This document shows, one piece after another, positions 1-12,300 of a DNA stretch of 64,000 nt (positions within the stretch are counted from its first letter, which is position 1; each line of letters starts with the position of its first letter). The notes below the pieces were generated by a model. That model made no database searches. It saw only the letters and a program-made list of their open reading frames with translations, and was not told the DNA's origin. Location: assembly GCA_964058805.1 (NCBI GenBank), contig CAXKVV010000008.1, positions 124,001 through 188,000 of the forward strand, written 5' to 3'. The translations under genes were made by a program, and so were the position numbers. The DNA is from Schoenoplectus triqueter. Its lineage: Eukaryota; Streptophyta; Magnoliopsida; Poales; Cyperaceae.

Positions 1-732
1 AACACAATCCAGAAAAGAAAGAGAGCAGGAAAACCAGCTCAAACTCTCTCACTTCCCCCAACACTTTTATCCAACCGTCGCCATATCCAGGAAAACACTA
101 CAAAGTGAGTAAAACTCGTCTTCTAAGGTGAAGTCTGATTGAAGGGACGAATAACTGCTTTGACTTCTCAACTTGGGGCTTAGATTTGTGCGTATCAAAT
201 TAGAAGTTGTGTTGGCTACTATTCTAGTGCGTTAGCTAGAGCAGAGATTTGGGTATGTCAAAATTAGAATATTTTTTTGTGGATTTATGAGATTTGAAGT
301 TTTATTCCCTTCTAAGTGGTGCCTCTTATCACACGGTTAGGCGTAATAAGGGAGAGACAGCAAGCGAGAGAGAGAGCGGTTGTTGTCTTTCTATACTCCA
401 TAACCTTTTTTAGCTTGTTTAGGATTTGAGTTGATATTGAATTACTGTATGATTGTGGTAATATCGGCTTTTTGGTGTCTGATAGAATATTCAAGAGGTA
501 TCACACTTTCAGCTGAAGTTTCCCTTCACGAGGCTAGAGGAGAGAGAGGTGTATCATGGGTTGCTTCTCTGTAACGCATTTGGAAAATACTTTTTTAAGG
601 ATCTCGGCGTGATTAAAGAAAACAAAAGGGGGGCGCTTTGAAAAAAGTGGGTATAAGGGGCTCAACACGGAGAATCTCCCTTTAGGAGGTACTCACCATT
701 GGAGTAGTTTGTAGGAACTTTGAGCTAGCTAA
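1..732 (+). promoter_or_regulatory. Probable 5' UTR / leader region of the ARF gene
   Basis: This stretch precedes the ARF start codon and has leader-like composition, with GA-rich patches near 1-30 and 350-380. A strong donor-like sequence, AAA|GTGAGT, lies at 102-110 and could mark a 5' UTR intron, but I could not settle an acceptor. Several ATGs occur. One at 556 opens an 18-codon reading frame ending with TGA at 610-612, and would be a uORF if this part is kept in the mRNA. The transcription start is not determined and may lie outside the window. Confidence 0.5.
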
Positions 733-3700
733 ATGAAGGCTCCTAGTTCAAATGGGGTTCCAGCTAATTCAGCTGAAGGTACACATCTTATTTTCCCTCT
801 ATTTCCTAGAAAATTTTGGAGAATTCAGTACATCAATGGTGGGTGTAGGATTGTAGGTGCTATTTTTTTGTGATCTTTTGTACATTTTTTTTTATTAATT
901 TGGGGTTTGAAATGAAGAGGGAGCTTACTGCATCAATAATTCAACCAAGTTCATGTTTTGCTGAAGTGCTTACAGTGCAGCAACTACTTGTGGGTCCATG
1001 GTTCATCACTGTGCAGCGAGCCCCATGCTTCTGAGCTCTGCTGCTAGTGCTAAGACTTGGATTCAGTCTGACACCCTTAACTGAAGACCAATCACAACTT
1101 AATCTTGACCTGATTCAGTAATAAAAATTCAGTTTATAATTTTAATTTTGGTATTACTATGATTTTCTTAAAAAGGGTATACTTCACTGTAGCGCAAATT
1201 TTGTTTGTGGTTGTCCTTTTTTTTTTTTTTAATTTTACTATGCCAATTTCATAGTTCTGTGAGTTTCTGAGCTGTACAAATTTCCCAAATTATAGGAGAA
1301 AAGAAAATCATAAATTCGGAGCTATGGCATGCCTGTGCTGGTCCACTTATCTCGTTACCACCTGTCGGTAGCCTAGTGGTGTACTTTCCACAAGGCCACA
1401 GTGAGCAGGTACAAATATTCTAACTTCACAACTATCTGCAACTCTAGGAAGATTTTCATAATCATTTTTTGTCACCAAAACTTCTTTGACATTTTCTTTT
1501 GTTGTAAAACAGGTAGCAGCCTCTATGCATAAAGAACTAGACAGCATCCCGAGTTATCCAAATTTGCCTTCTAAGCTTATCTGTCGGCTTCATAGCTGTA
1601 CTTTACATGTAAGAAAATCTCTTATTCCAATTGTTTCTTATCAATTAACTCCGTGCTTTGTTTTTAATTGTTGGTGTTATAATGGAAACTCATGCAATTA
1701 GGCTGATCCCGAGACTGATGAAGTTTATGCTCAAATGACCCTTCAACCCGTCAATAAAGTATGTACCATTTGTATCTCTAGTTTTGACTAATTTGTGTTT
1801 CCATATATTTTGCTTATGTTAAATTCAGAGAATATTGAATGGGTCATTTACTCAAGTTTGTTTTAGTATGACAGAGAGGCAATGCTAGCATCAGAAATGG
1901 GCCTTAAACAAAACAAGCAACCGGCCGAGTTCTTTTGTAAAACGTTAACTGCAAGTGATACAAGTACACATGGAGGCTTCTCAGTGCCACGCCGTGCTGC
2001 TGAGAAGATCTTTCCACCTTTGGTATGTTGACTTCCTTCACCGTGTTAATTATATTTATGAAGGGCACGAAGTATTATCAAATCATTCTAGCACTGGTGC
2101 TAGACGGCTAGACCTGACTTGTATAATTTGTACACAGTGCATTCTTTACTCACTGGGACCAAATAGTTGTAGACAACTCTATCAAACAATTTCCCAGGAG
2201 AAATGAAATCAAACTGGTATTATAATTCTGTTACAGAACCTCGTTTGTACATTTATGCATGGTTATCTTATGTTACTTGGTCGAATTATTTTTCTTACAG
2301 GACTTCACAATGCAACCTCCAGCTCAGGAGTTGGTGGCCAAGGATCTACATGACTTCTCTTGGAAATTTCGGCATATCTATCGTGGTATGTTTTCTTATT
2401 TGCATTGAATTGTTTTTAGTTAGTTTAGTTTTAAATATGACACTTATAGTCTGACTGACATACATCCAGGTCAACCCAAGAGACATCTTTTGACAACAGG
2501 ATGGAGTGTGTTTGTAAGCACAAAAAGGCTCATAGCTGGGGACTCTGTTCTCTTCATCAGGTAAGGAATGCATTGTTATATTTCATATATTAAAAAAAAT
2601 GAGAGCTTATACACCTCATTTTGTTCAGAGATGAGAAGTCTCAGCTTCTTTTAGGGATAAGACGCGCAAACAGACAACAGCCAGCTTTATCTTCTTCGGT
2701 GCTCTCAAGTGACAGCATGCACATAGGAATTCTAGCTGCTGCTGCTCATGCTGCTCAAAATAACAGCCAATTCACCATATTCTACAATCCCAGGTAGTAT
2801 TAATTATCTCATCATCTGGTTAAAGTTCCAAAGTTTCCAGGACAAAACAAAGAAAAGGATATTTTTCTGATTATCTATAATTTGGTAAGTCAGGGCCAGC
2901 CCGTCAGAGTTTGTAATCCCACTGGCCAAGTACAACAAGGCCTTGTACACCCAAGTATCTCTTGGCATGAGATTCAGGATGCTATTTGAGACAGAGGATT
3001 CAAGTGTGCGTCGATACATGGGTACGATCACTGGCATCAGCGACTTGGACCCTGTTCGCTGGAAGAATTCTCATTGGAGAAATCTCCAGGTAACCTCTTG
3101 TATGATTTACAGAAAATCATAACTGGTACCAAGGGCAGCATTATTTCATTCTAATTGGTCTTTCTGTCTTTTTGGATAATACTTAGGTTGGGTGGGACGA
3201 GTCAACAGCAACCGAGAGGCGAACACGTGTGTCATTATGGGAGATTGAGCCTGTGGCAACACCATTTTATATATGCCCTCCACCGATCTTTAGACCCAAA
3301 TTCCCCAAGCAACCAGGGGCAGCAGGTTAAACACTCCACACCCCCCCCCCCCCCCCAACACACACACACAAAAAAAGGAAAAATCTAAGTGCAGGACAGG
3401 GAAAAAGTATGAATAAACTATAAAGAACAATTTGCTTTCAGAGTTTTCTTTTCTATTTAAACCCATGTTGACTGGAATTAATATAATTTCAGATGATGAG
3501 TCAGAAGTGGATAGTGCGTTTCGAAGAGTCATGCCATGGCTATCTGATGATTTTGGGTTGAAGGATATACAAAGTGCGATATTCCCTGGGCTGAGTCTCG
3601 TCCAATGGATGGCCATGCAACAGCAGCAACAAACTACTGGGAATTTAATATCCTCCAACCCTTCTTTGCAAAATTTCGAATCACAAGCGATGCCCATACC

Positions 3701-4085
3701 AAATTTGCAGTTCAGCACAAAACCAGTGGTAACACCTCAATCCACATTACCAAATCAGCAGCAACTGTCTCCTTATCAGATTCCATCCCAGCAGCAGCAG
3801 GCTCAAGTCATGCAACCACAAGTTCAACAACAAAACCCTGTCCCATTACAAATTCCCAATACCATCCAAGTTCCCAGCTCCACCCAAATGCAGCCTCAAT
3901 TACAAAGACAGCAAACACTCCCACAGCAGCAGCAGCAGCAGTTGCAGCATCTGGAAACTGTTGATCAACAAAAAATGAAACACAATTTCATCATTTGTTC
4001 GACTACACAGACATCTGCATCTAATCATATCCAACAGCATGAAGTAGCAAAACTGAATAACATCAACATCAACACCACCATCATC

Positions 4086-4116
<31 letters not shown>

Positions 4117-5971
4117 TCGTCAACACCACCAACACCACCAGCAACAATAATCATATCATAACTGCAGTTAAACAACAGCCTGCATTGCCACAAGTGATGC
4201 AGACCCAATTGCCTCTAGATTACCAGCAGGCTCTCTTGCAGACCCAGCAGTTGCCTCAACTGTCGCAACAGGAAATCCAGCAAATTCAGTTACTGCAGAA
4301 GTATGAACAGCAGCAGCAGCAGCAATTCTTCTCCCAGCTAAACCCACAATATCAATCTCAGATGCCACAACAAAGCCGGAAAACCCCAGAAGTTCATCTA
4401 CCGAAAAACAACTTAGAGCAACTGAAAACCCAGCAACTCAGTAGATCTCAATCCTGCCCTAGCACGACCCCCCCACCACCTACAGTTAACCCACTGAGTC
4501 GGGGCCACCAAGGGAGTGCAAATCTGGTGGATGCTACTGCAATGGCATTCGCATCACCTCCAATGGAGAACCTTCATCAAGAAATCCAAAGCAAACCTCA
4601 TTCGCGATTAAAACCAAACCAAAACTCAGCAACAGATCCTGATGCATCCTCTGCAAGTTCCTTCTGTCTGGATGATGGGCCTCACCAAGAAAGCTTCTCA
4701 ATACCTGCAGGATGCCTTGATGGGGGTGTTGTACAAATTGACATGAGAGATAATAATAACATGAACACTATTAATAACATTAGTAATAATGCAAACAATA
4801 TATTTATGGATGGGTTGATGCCAGATGCATTAATGGCGAGAGGTGTGACATCGGGTAAGGAGGTGGAGAATTTTTATTCTGGTAAAAAAACTTACATGGA
4901 TGTTGAAACGGAGATTTCTACTGCAGATATCAGTTCTCAGTCATTTGGTTTGCCTGATATATCATTCAAACCAGGTTGCTCAAGTGATGTTGGTTTAACA
5001 GAAAGTGGGATACCTAGTCAAGGCATGTGGAACAATAACAGTAATAATAATCAAACACAGAGGCGAACTTATACTAAGGTTTGTTGGTTCCTATTTTTTG
5101 CTTGTAGCATTCATCTTAACAGTAGAAACTCATTTTTGTTTTATGCTGCATTTGGTGTAGGTGCAAAAGCGAGGCTCAGTGGGCAGGTCTATTGATGTGA
5201 CAAGATACAGAGGATATGATGAGCTACGGCATGATTTGGCAGGCATGTTTGGTATTCAGGGACAACTTGAGGATCCTTACAAAACTGACTGGAAACTGGT
5301 CTATGTAGACCATGAGAATGATATCTTACTTGTTGGAGATGACCCTTGGGAGTAAGTTGCCTCATTTTGGTGATCTTTATCCTTTCTGCTCATCTGATAT
5401 GTTTTTGTGGATTCAGATCTGCTCATGAATTTATAAATTGACAACTTTGATAGTCACCACAAAATTTTAATCTATATGGTTTTGTCAGTCATGCAGGTAA
5501 AATGTATAATTGGTACATGCTTTTTCATTCATGGAAGGGTTTGGATTTTTAATGGCCTGAAGTTATCAATCCTTGATGCCTTAGCAACTAGTACTGAATT
5601 TGCATAAAATTTGGCAGATAGGCTATCTTCCAAATTTGATTTGGAAAATTTTGTTTGGATTATTAAATATTTCACGCTCTCAGAATTTTATTTCTGAGAA
5701 AAGGGTGAGATCAGTAAAATCTGTGTTTTAAACCATAATTTCATTCTTATTTAATGACTAAAATATTTTATTCTTTTGTGGCAGGGAATTTGTCAATTGT
5801 GTGAAGAGTATCAAAATTTTGTCTGCAGTTGAAGTGCAGCAGATGAGCTTGGAAGGGGATATAGGAGGTAACCACCCTGTACAGAACCAAGCATGTAGCG
5901 GGTCAGATGAAGGTCACAATGTGTGGCGGGGTACATACAATGACACTACGGGTGCCTCTTACCATAGATGA
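733..5971 (+). CDS. ARF19: Auxin response factor, ARF7/ARF19 activator class
   Basis: Nuclear transcription factor that binds auxin response elements and is repressed by Aux/IAA proteins through its PB1 domain. I read 13 coding exons: 733-778, 1296-1408, 1513-1608, 1702-1758, 1867-2022, 2301-2385, 2470-2560, 2629-2793, 2894-3089, 3187-3325, 3493-5078, 5161-5351 and 5785-5971. All introns are GT-AG, phases agree throughout, and the total is 3108 nt, about 1035 aa. The start MKAPSSNG is typical of the clade. The DNA-binding B3 domain begins near residue 126 ([19 protein letters not shown]) and the Auxin_resp domain follows in exons 8-10. Exon 11 encodes a long Gln-rich activation region with a run of 10 Asn codons (4086-4115). 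The C-terminal PB1 domain starts near residue 908 ([13 protein letters not shown]) and has the acidic OPCA motif ([19 protein letters not shown]). The C-terminal tail [10 protein letters not shown] also fits. Activator class is inferred from the Q-rich middle; ARF7 versus ARF19 cannot be separated securely. Confidence 0.93.
3341..3376. repeat. Poly-C and CA tract in ARF intron 10
   Basis: Sixteen consecutive C residues (3341-3356) are followed by a short CA repeat and an A run, all inside the intron between exons 10 and 11. Homopolymer slippage or miscounting is likely here, but the tract does not touch coding sequence. Confidence 0.9.
4086..4115 (+). repeat. (AAC)10 trinucleotide repeat coding poly-Asn
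   Basis: Ten in-frame AAC codons in ARF exon 11 give a poly-Asn run inside the Gln-rich activation region. Further Asn/Thr-rich codons follow to about 4150. The tract is probably length-variable between alleles. Confidence 0.9.
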
Positions 5972-6965
5972 TTTTATTCTGTGATTGTAGCAGTGCACTA
6001 GATTAAAATATTATACTTTGTAAACAGGGAGCAGGGTAAAATTTATAAGACGTGAAAGAGATATTTTTCAGGGTTAACCCAATTTTTAATTGTTTCTTTT
6101 GCAAGATTAGTTACACCTGTGTATTTGATTTGTGAGGATTATTAGGTGGTAATTTATAGGTTCTGATACAATTCTACTCACGGTAGAGTTTCATGTTTTA
6201 TTATATTGTACATACTTGTATTAGCTGATTTTACATGAAATATGTTATGTTAGCTTAAGTTCTTAATATGATCTGGCTTTGAACATAATTAACATCTGTT
6301 AGTATTTTGCAGGTACTAATTTTAGTATGATATTTATCCTCGGGTCTGAAAATATAGACCGACCAACAGCTTTTATTCTAGGATACAAATAATATACAGC
6401 TGTATGAAACCAAGGTCTCCAAAAAGTGATTGAGAATGTTTCAATTTCTACTGCGTAATGGACAGTTGTTCCTTATGAATTAACACAAGTTAGTGTTGTG
6501 GGTGCATGTTGCAAATTTCATGAAATGGATGGTGTTTATGTTTTCTTCTTTTGTATATGCGTCCAGGCGTGTTCTTTTATACAACATATTAGATTTTCCT
6601 TTTTGTGAGCATATCTTCAGTCTACTTCTAGATAAATCAAATGGGCAGGAGCAAGGGGTATTCTCTGTCCGATTCCAACTAAATCAAATTTTGATATGAT
6701 GGGTATTCTCTGCCGTTGGAGTAACACTTTTGTACGAATTGATGTAATTGGATGATGCTTTAACTTTCCTCTTACGACCAACACCGCTTCCGTTGCTAGA
6801 AAATAGGACTGCAAATGGGCCGAGTTAGAGCCGTATCAAGCTTGTGATCAGTTGTTTATAAATTATGTAATTGTCATAATTAATATCATAAAAATATATT
6901 TTTACACATATTTAATATAACAATTTAATATATATTAGTTTATAAATTATGTAGTTGTCTTAATT
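5972..6965. other. ARF 3' UTR and flank
   Basis: AT-rich DNA downstream of the ARF stop codon, presumably holding the 3' UTR and polyadenylation site. No further coding or repeat structure was recognised. Confidence 0.5.
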
Positions 6966-7600
6966 CTGAGACAGTACAGGCTATACGACATTTGTTTCTA
7001 GATTGTAGCGTGTCTCAAAAGCTGTGGGCTCATATTATACAAACTTGAAATCTTCAACTGCAAACTCAGTTCGTACATCACTTGTGGGAATCCTATATTA
7101 CCATACCCTCAGGCCTCAGCCATCAGACAGGGGTGTTTTCGTCATCAGGGCTGTCCTTTGGGTCATCTGGACAGAGAGGAACAAGCTTACTTTTTTAACC
7201 ATTCCAGTGGGTCAACCAAAAACTAGGAAAACCTTGTATGCTCTTTGCATTTCTCACATGCTACATTGGTCAAGTCGAGGTTTTCAGGATCTGGTTCCTG
7301 ACAGAGTGGAACTGGAAGAATTGTCATCTGATAGTTCTTCGGGTAATTGAGAACTCAGCAACGAAGTTGCTACTAGATGCCAATGTGATTTGCTTTATAT
7401 TGGTGTTTTGCTGACCTAGATTGTTCTGTTTTCATTTGTATGCTTGTATTTCTTTTGGTGTAGGCTCAGCTCTTATGATGAAATAGCTCGAGCTTTTCTT
7501 CCATGTGATGTGAAATCAGACTCAGTGTAAACAGTCTGAGGACCTCGTAATTAATGCTAAGCCGTTATGGCTTTGAGTATCACTTTTTTTTTTAAAAAAA
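6966..7600 (+). mobile_element. LINE (non-LTR retrotransposon) 3' relic
   Basis: The frame beginning near 6966 reads ETVQAIRHLFLDCSVSQKLW, the end of the zinc-binding domain that follows plant LINE reverse transcriptases. After a stop and a frame change comes VLWVIWTERNKLTF (within 7024-7350), another hallmark of the same C-terminal region. The AT-rich tail ends near a T/A homopolymer at about 7590. It is a 5'-truncated, broken copy rather than a gene. Confidence 0.75.
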
Positions 7601-8429
7601 AAGGTTTATATTTTATTATGTAAACATACCGTTAATGTGTACTAAAATGCATATTGGAACCGTAATTTAGTGGGATTCGTACCAGAAAAGTATGATGCAA
7701 GTAGTTGCGGACTATGTGGTTATTTAAAAGATGTAATAATTTTTTTTTTGATATTACAGAAAAAAATAATTCTTTCTTTTGATATAAATGAGTAACAGAT
7801 AAGATCGTAGGAGTATGAATTTTTCTCTGTAATTTTCTAACGGTATCAGATCAGAGCAATACTTCTTATTTCATTAGTCCGATTATTGCTTATCATTATT
7901 TCACTATTTTGTAGCTTGAATCCGAGATTTAGAATTCCATATGTTTAATGCGTTTTATCCTGTGGCAGGGTTTTGCTCTGGGCTCTTTGTACTCCAAAAT
8001 TTGATACCATTACCAACAAATTTGCCTGACTATGCTTCTTTTCTGGGCCGAATCAAACAACGAGTACTTCAACAGTAGAGAAATGGACCAGTATAGCATT
8101 TTTTTTTCTGATAAAACATGAATTTAAATCATACAAATTTAGACATTTATATAAAAAAATCATTCGAGCTTCAAATTTGCAGCTTCTTCTAGAGTTGAAC
8201 CATAACTCTATAATAATTCTTCGTGAGAAAGAAATAAAAAGTTATCAGATAAGATCAGCAGAGTACAATCTGTACGCGTTTTAATCATTTTCTAAAATAT
8301 TCGACTTTTAGTTGTTAATAATATATATTGAAAAGTTTGAAAAAGAATTAAAAAAAATAAAAGAAGAAAAGATAATAAACCTGATGGGAATAAACCTATT
8401 CTACAATATTACATATATATACAGATTTG
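7601..8429. other. AT-rich intergenic DNA
   Basis: No coding potential or recognisable repeat was seen in this stretch. Confidence 0.5.
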
Positions 8430-8930
8430 AAAATGGGACGGGGCGGGACGGTCCGGGTGAAACCCCTCCGGATCACGGGTGAGCACGGGGCACGGGTCAC
8501 GGGTGGGATGAGACGGGTTTGAGCGGTCTAAAATTAGAAAATTCCGATCCGATCCGTGTTGGACCCTCGTGGATACGACCCTTACGGGTCGGAACGGGTT
8601 GGCCAAAGGCCGATCCGAGTGGGTCATGACGGGTGGGGCATGTCATTTTTTTAATTTCATAAAAAAAGCTTGATTAGACTAAAGGTTATAATATTACATA
8701 GAAACGTTACAACATTACACATAAATATTATAACGTTACGGGTAGCGGGTTTGTAGTGGGTGAGAGCGGGGCGGGCGAGCACGGGTCACGGTGAGAGCGG
8801 GACGGGTGAGAGCGGGTAACGGATGAGAACGAGACGGATATAACGGTTTCGTTTTTAAAATTCTAGGACCAGACCATTAACGGATCCGGCTCTACTCACG
8901 AGTCTACTCCGGAGCGGTCCGGAACGGATG
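8430..8930. repeat. ACGGGT-rich dispersed repeat
   Basis: A GC-rich island made of degenerate motifs such as GACGGGT, GCACGGGT and GAGCGGG, on both sides of an AT-rich core (about 8640-8740). It stands out sharply from flanking AT-rich DNA. It resembles the repeat at 37420-37840 in using the same words plus a TATAACGGTTTC motif. Such interiors occur in plant hAT-type non-autonomous elements, but no termini or target duplication were resolved here. Confidence 0.55.
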
Positions 8931-8989
8931 AGAATCGTGAGTTTGCACGAAACAGTTCTAGCTGTTCAGATTTTTTCAAACCTCTACGT

Positions 8990-9305
8990 ATATATGTCGT
9001 GTGTGTATATTCCAGAGAATCGGATATTTGGCTATTTGCTTTGCACAGACGTCGAATCTTCAAATGATTTATATATCTTCACGATTATCATAGTATTTAT
9101 ATATATATATATTGTACATACGTGCATGTATATTCCAGTGATAACAGGATATTTGCGCAGATATTTCGAATCTTCACATGATTCGATATGTTCAAATTAT
9201 CACAGTATCAGATTGTATTTACATTTATGTACTGTCTGTATACAGAGTACAGGATATTTACAAAGATACGTTGAATCTTCACATGATTTGATATCCGTCA
9301 GATGA
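8990..9305. repeat. Degenerate tandem repeat, about 3 units of 90-120 bp
   Basis: Three successive segments share the order TGTATA...CAG, GGATATTTG/AC, then CGAATCTTCA(C/A)ATGATT, followed by an ATATCTTCACGATTATC-like sequence. Units start near 9003, 9125 and 9235. Reading frames across it are accidental. Confidence 0.6.
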
Positions 9306-12300
9306 TTTAAATCCAGCTCCAATCATTCATTCGTCCTATCATAAAATCAAATTTCTCCAGCAAATTGGCGTGCTGTAATTGATGTCGATTTGATTTGGAT
9401 CACATGTACATTGATTGGACACTCACGAATTCTCATGTCTTCTGTTATATGACAACTGAAATTATAATTTCTTAATCCTTTTGTCTTATTTTATATTATT
9501 ATGTGAGATGGCTCATCAGATTCAGAATATCGCGTACGTGCTTTTAACCGTCACTTTTCTAGGGCGTTATCGCCCCGGGAGACCGAATTTTCTTAGGGTA
9601 TTCAGGACATTGACGTCCGCTTACTCGAAAATCCTAAGTTTGTAAGTTGGGCCCGAATACGTGCCCGCTTAAGTAAATCTTAAGTCCAGGGCCCGATTAC
9701 GGGTGCTTCAATCTCGTATCTTATATTTATATTATAATATTTTCACAGATTTTCAGTTTCGAGTTTCTTTGTCATTGCATATCATCACATAATAACGGAT
9801 TTTAAAAGAGATGCATTAAATTATTAAATTTAATTATAAATAATTATTATATTGTGTTTAGAAAATCAGTATCGGTATTTGGATTTAGTATAGGAAAGAA
9901 GATCAAATCTTAAGACTGGATCTAAATCCGTACTAAATAATTTTTAAATTACTTATGTTTTCATGGTGATTATGGGATCCAGGTACACAGGTGTGGGATT
10001 TATTTTGATGAGAGAGTGCTAGGTGCAGTACTGCGTGGTGACAGAGATATTTCGTCGCATCCGCATGTGAGCAGGGTAGTTGATTATGATCCATCAGGTT
10101 TTAGGTTTTATTTCTTTCTTTTTGTGTTTTTATTTGAGAGATTTTGCTACCCATTCTGATGGAGCCAGCTTCGCCGATGTCGACGTTGTATACTTATTTT
10201 ATTACTCTGGATTGTATATTATTTTGTATTATTATTATTTTATTTATTCTGTGATTAATTTATTTTATACATTTAGCATTTCATACGTACGTCTCATCGT
10301 GCGTACGTGGCGGGATTAATCACATCTAATCCAATTTAATTATTTTGGGGCGTGAGCAAAAAAAAATAACGAACTATTTTCTTAATATCTAGCAAAGGAA
10401 AAAGAAAAGACCGTCCGTATCCGTTTAATTAATTAATTAATCTAATAAAAATAAGCACGTGAAATTGTGTGTTTAATTATAGAAAAGTTGGAGATATTGA
10501 ATCACGGGCGGAATTAAGGAGACAATAAACACCAAAGTTAATTAAGTATCGAGAGAGTCAGGGAGATTAGGATTTTGAAGAGTAATTAGTCGGATTGAAA
10601 TAATTTATCGGATTTAAATTCATTAGCTAATTAAATACTAAATAAAAAATAAATTATCGGGAGTTAATTAAAAAAAAATTCTCAATAAAAATAATTAAAA
10701 AATTTAGGGGATTAAAAATTAAATTCAGAAGTACAAATTTAATTCAAAAAATATTATTTTTTAAAATTCAGAGTTAACTAACTGATGCAGGGAGAGCGAC
10801 CTAAATGCTGCGCTAATAATGTGTCAAAAAGGTCAGAATATATATACGCTTTATCCACCGGCTGTTCATCGCATGATACTTACGTACTGCGTGCATGATC
10901 TACTGAGTGGCGTATTCAGAGCTATCTCTCTCTCTTTTTTTTTTGAAAAACTTGACAGCGGCTGCCAAGTGTTCTCTCTCTCTGTTAATTAATATGCGCT
11001 TTAGTTTTCACTGCCAGCTCAGCACGCCATATCTCGGAAGTCCTCAACTTCATCGTCTTCCACTCTTCTTCCTGTCGTTGTTTTCAGATGTCAGGAGGTG
11101 CATCAGCTCCACACACGTGGTTTCAAAGTTCCAGAGCCCTCTATTTGGTCAAGGAGAATTCCATCTATAATCCAGTCAAAGGACGCGCAAGATTTCTCTC
11201 GAAAATGATGGCTTATTTTAGAAGCGAGAGATTTCTGATGTGTTTAAATTGGATCGAAATTGACATAGATTCTAATTAAATAATCATAAGCTTATGAATT
11301 TATGAGTCCTATAATAAAGGAACAATTAAATGATAAAAAAAACCTTGTACTATTTAGATAAATTAATATATTTCAATGTTATAAATAAGTCAGTATCAAT
11401 ATATACCCTTCCAGAAGTTTAAAATTATGCTTCACCCCTTTTAAAATTCATAATATCATATTTACCCGTCTGAACTATTAAAATATTTATATTTATCCAG
11501 TATAACTTCTTCAATAAAGTTTCTCATTTGATCCTATTTATAAAAGAGATTTTTTTTTGAAATTAAATTCTCAGTAAATATACTATTGATACAATATCGA
11601 ACATGAATTAGTGTTAATAATCAAAATAATCAAAGACTTCATTTCTTGGAAGTGAAATTTCTCCATAAATAAATGGAGGTGAAATATATTTGGGTTCTTG
11701 AATAATAGTTACAACGACGATGTGAATAAAAGAATTCAAATAATAGTCATGAAATATTTATTAAGGCTTAATTTGAACTGTAAAATATTTGATGTGGTTG
11801 ATCGTAGTTTTTGAATATATTTGAGATATTATAAAATTTTATTGGGTAAATATAAAGTAGTATTAATAGTTTGGCAGCAGAAAAGCGATATTAGGAATTT
11901 AGAGAGGAAAAATGTGCAATTTCAAAAGTTTTTGAGAGGTACACAAGAAATTTTGCCTATAAATAATGCGGCTGAAATATCGTGTTGTTTGTATATAGAA
12001 GCCAACAAGTTAGAACATAATATATGATTATTATTCAAGAATCTTATGATTAAGAACCACAATGAACAATTAAAGTAAAAACAAAAATGTCAAAATGCAC
12101 CTAAAAATTTATAGAAAAACTTTGAAACGAACTGCTTTGTAGATGGTTACTTTTCTCATGATTTTGAATTTACATTAGAACCATTAATTTAGTTGAAAGG
12201 TCTCTTTCGTACCTAGGAGCACTGGTGGATAAATATGGGGCTACTCTAGACAAATTGTTCATGTCAGAGTTCAATGTATCAACGTGTTAAATTAAGTTGA

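Noticed and set aside
3605..4368. Other-frame open stretches over ARF exon 11
   Set aside because: They shadow the Q/N-rich exon, whose repeats remove stops in several frames.
5161..5355. Separate short gene of 64 codons
   Set aside because: It is ARF exon 12 read past its donor into TAA; the spliced frame continues at 5785.
7024..7350. Independent 108-aa gene
   Set aside because: Its motif VLWVIWTERNKLTF and the upstream HLFLDC stretch show it to be a LINE remnant.
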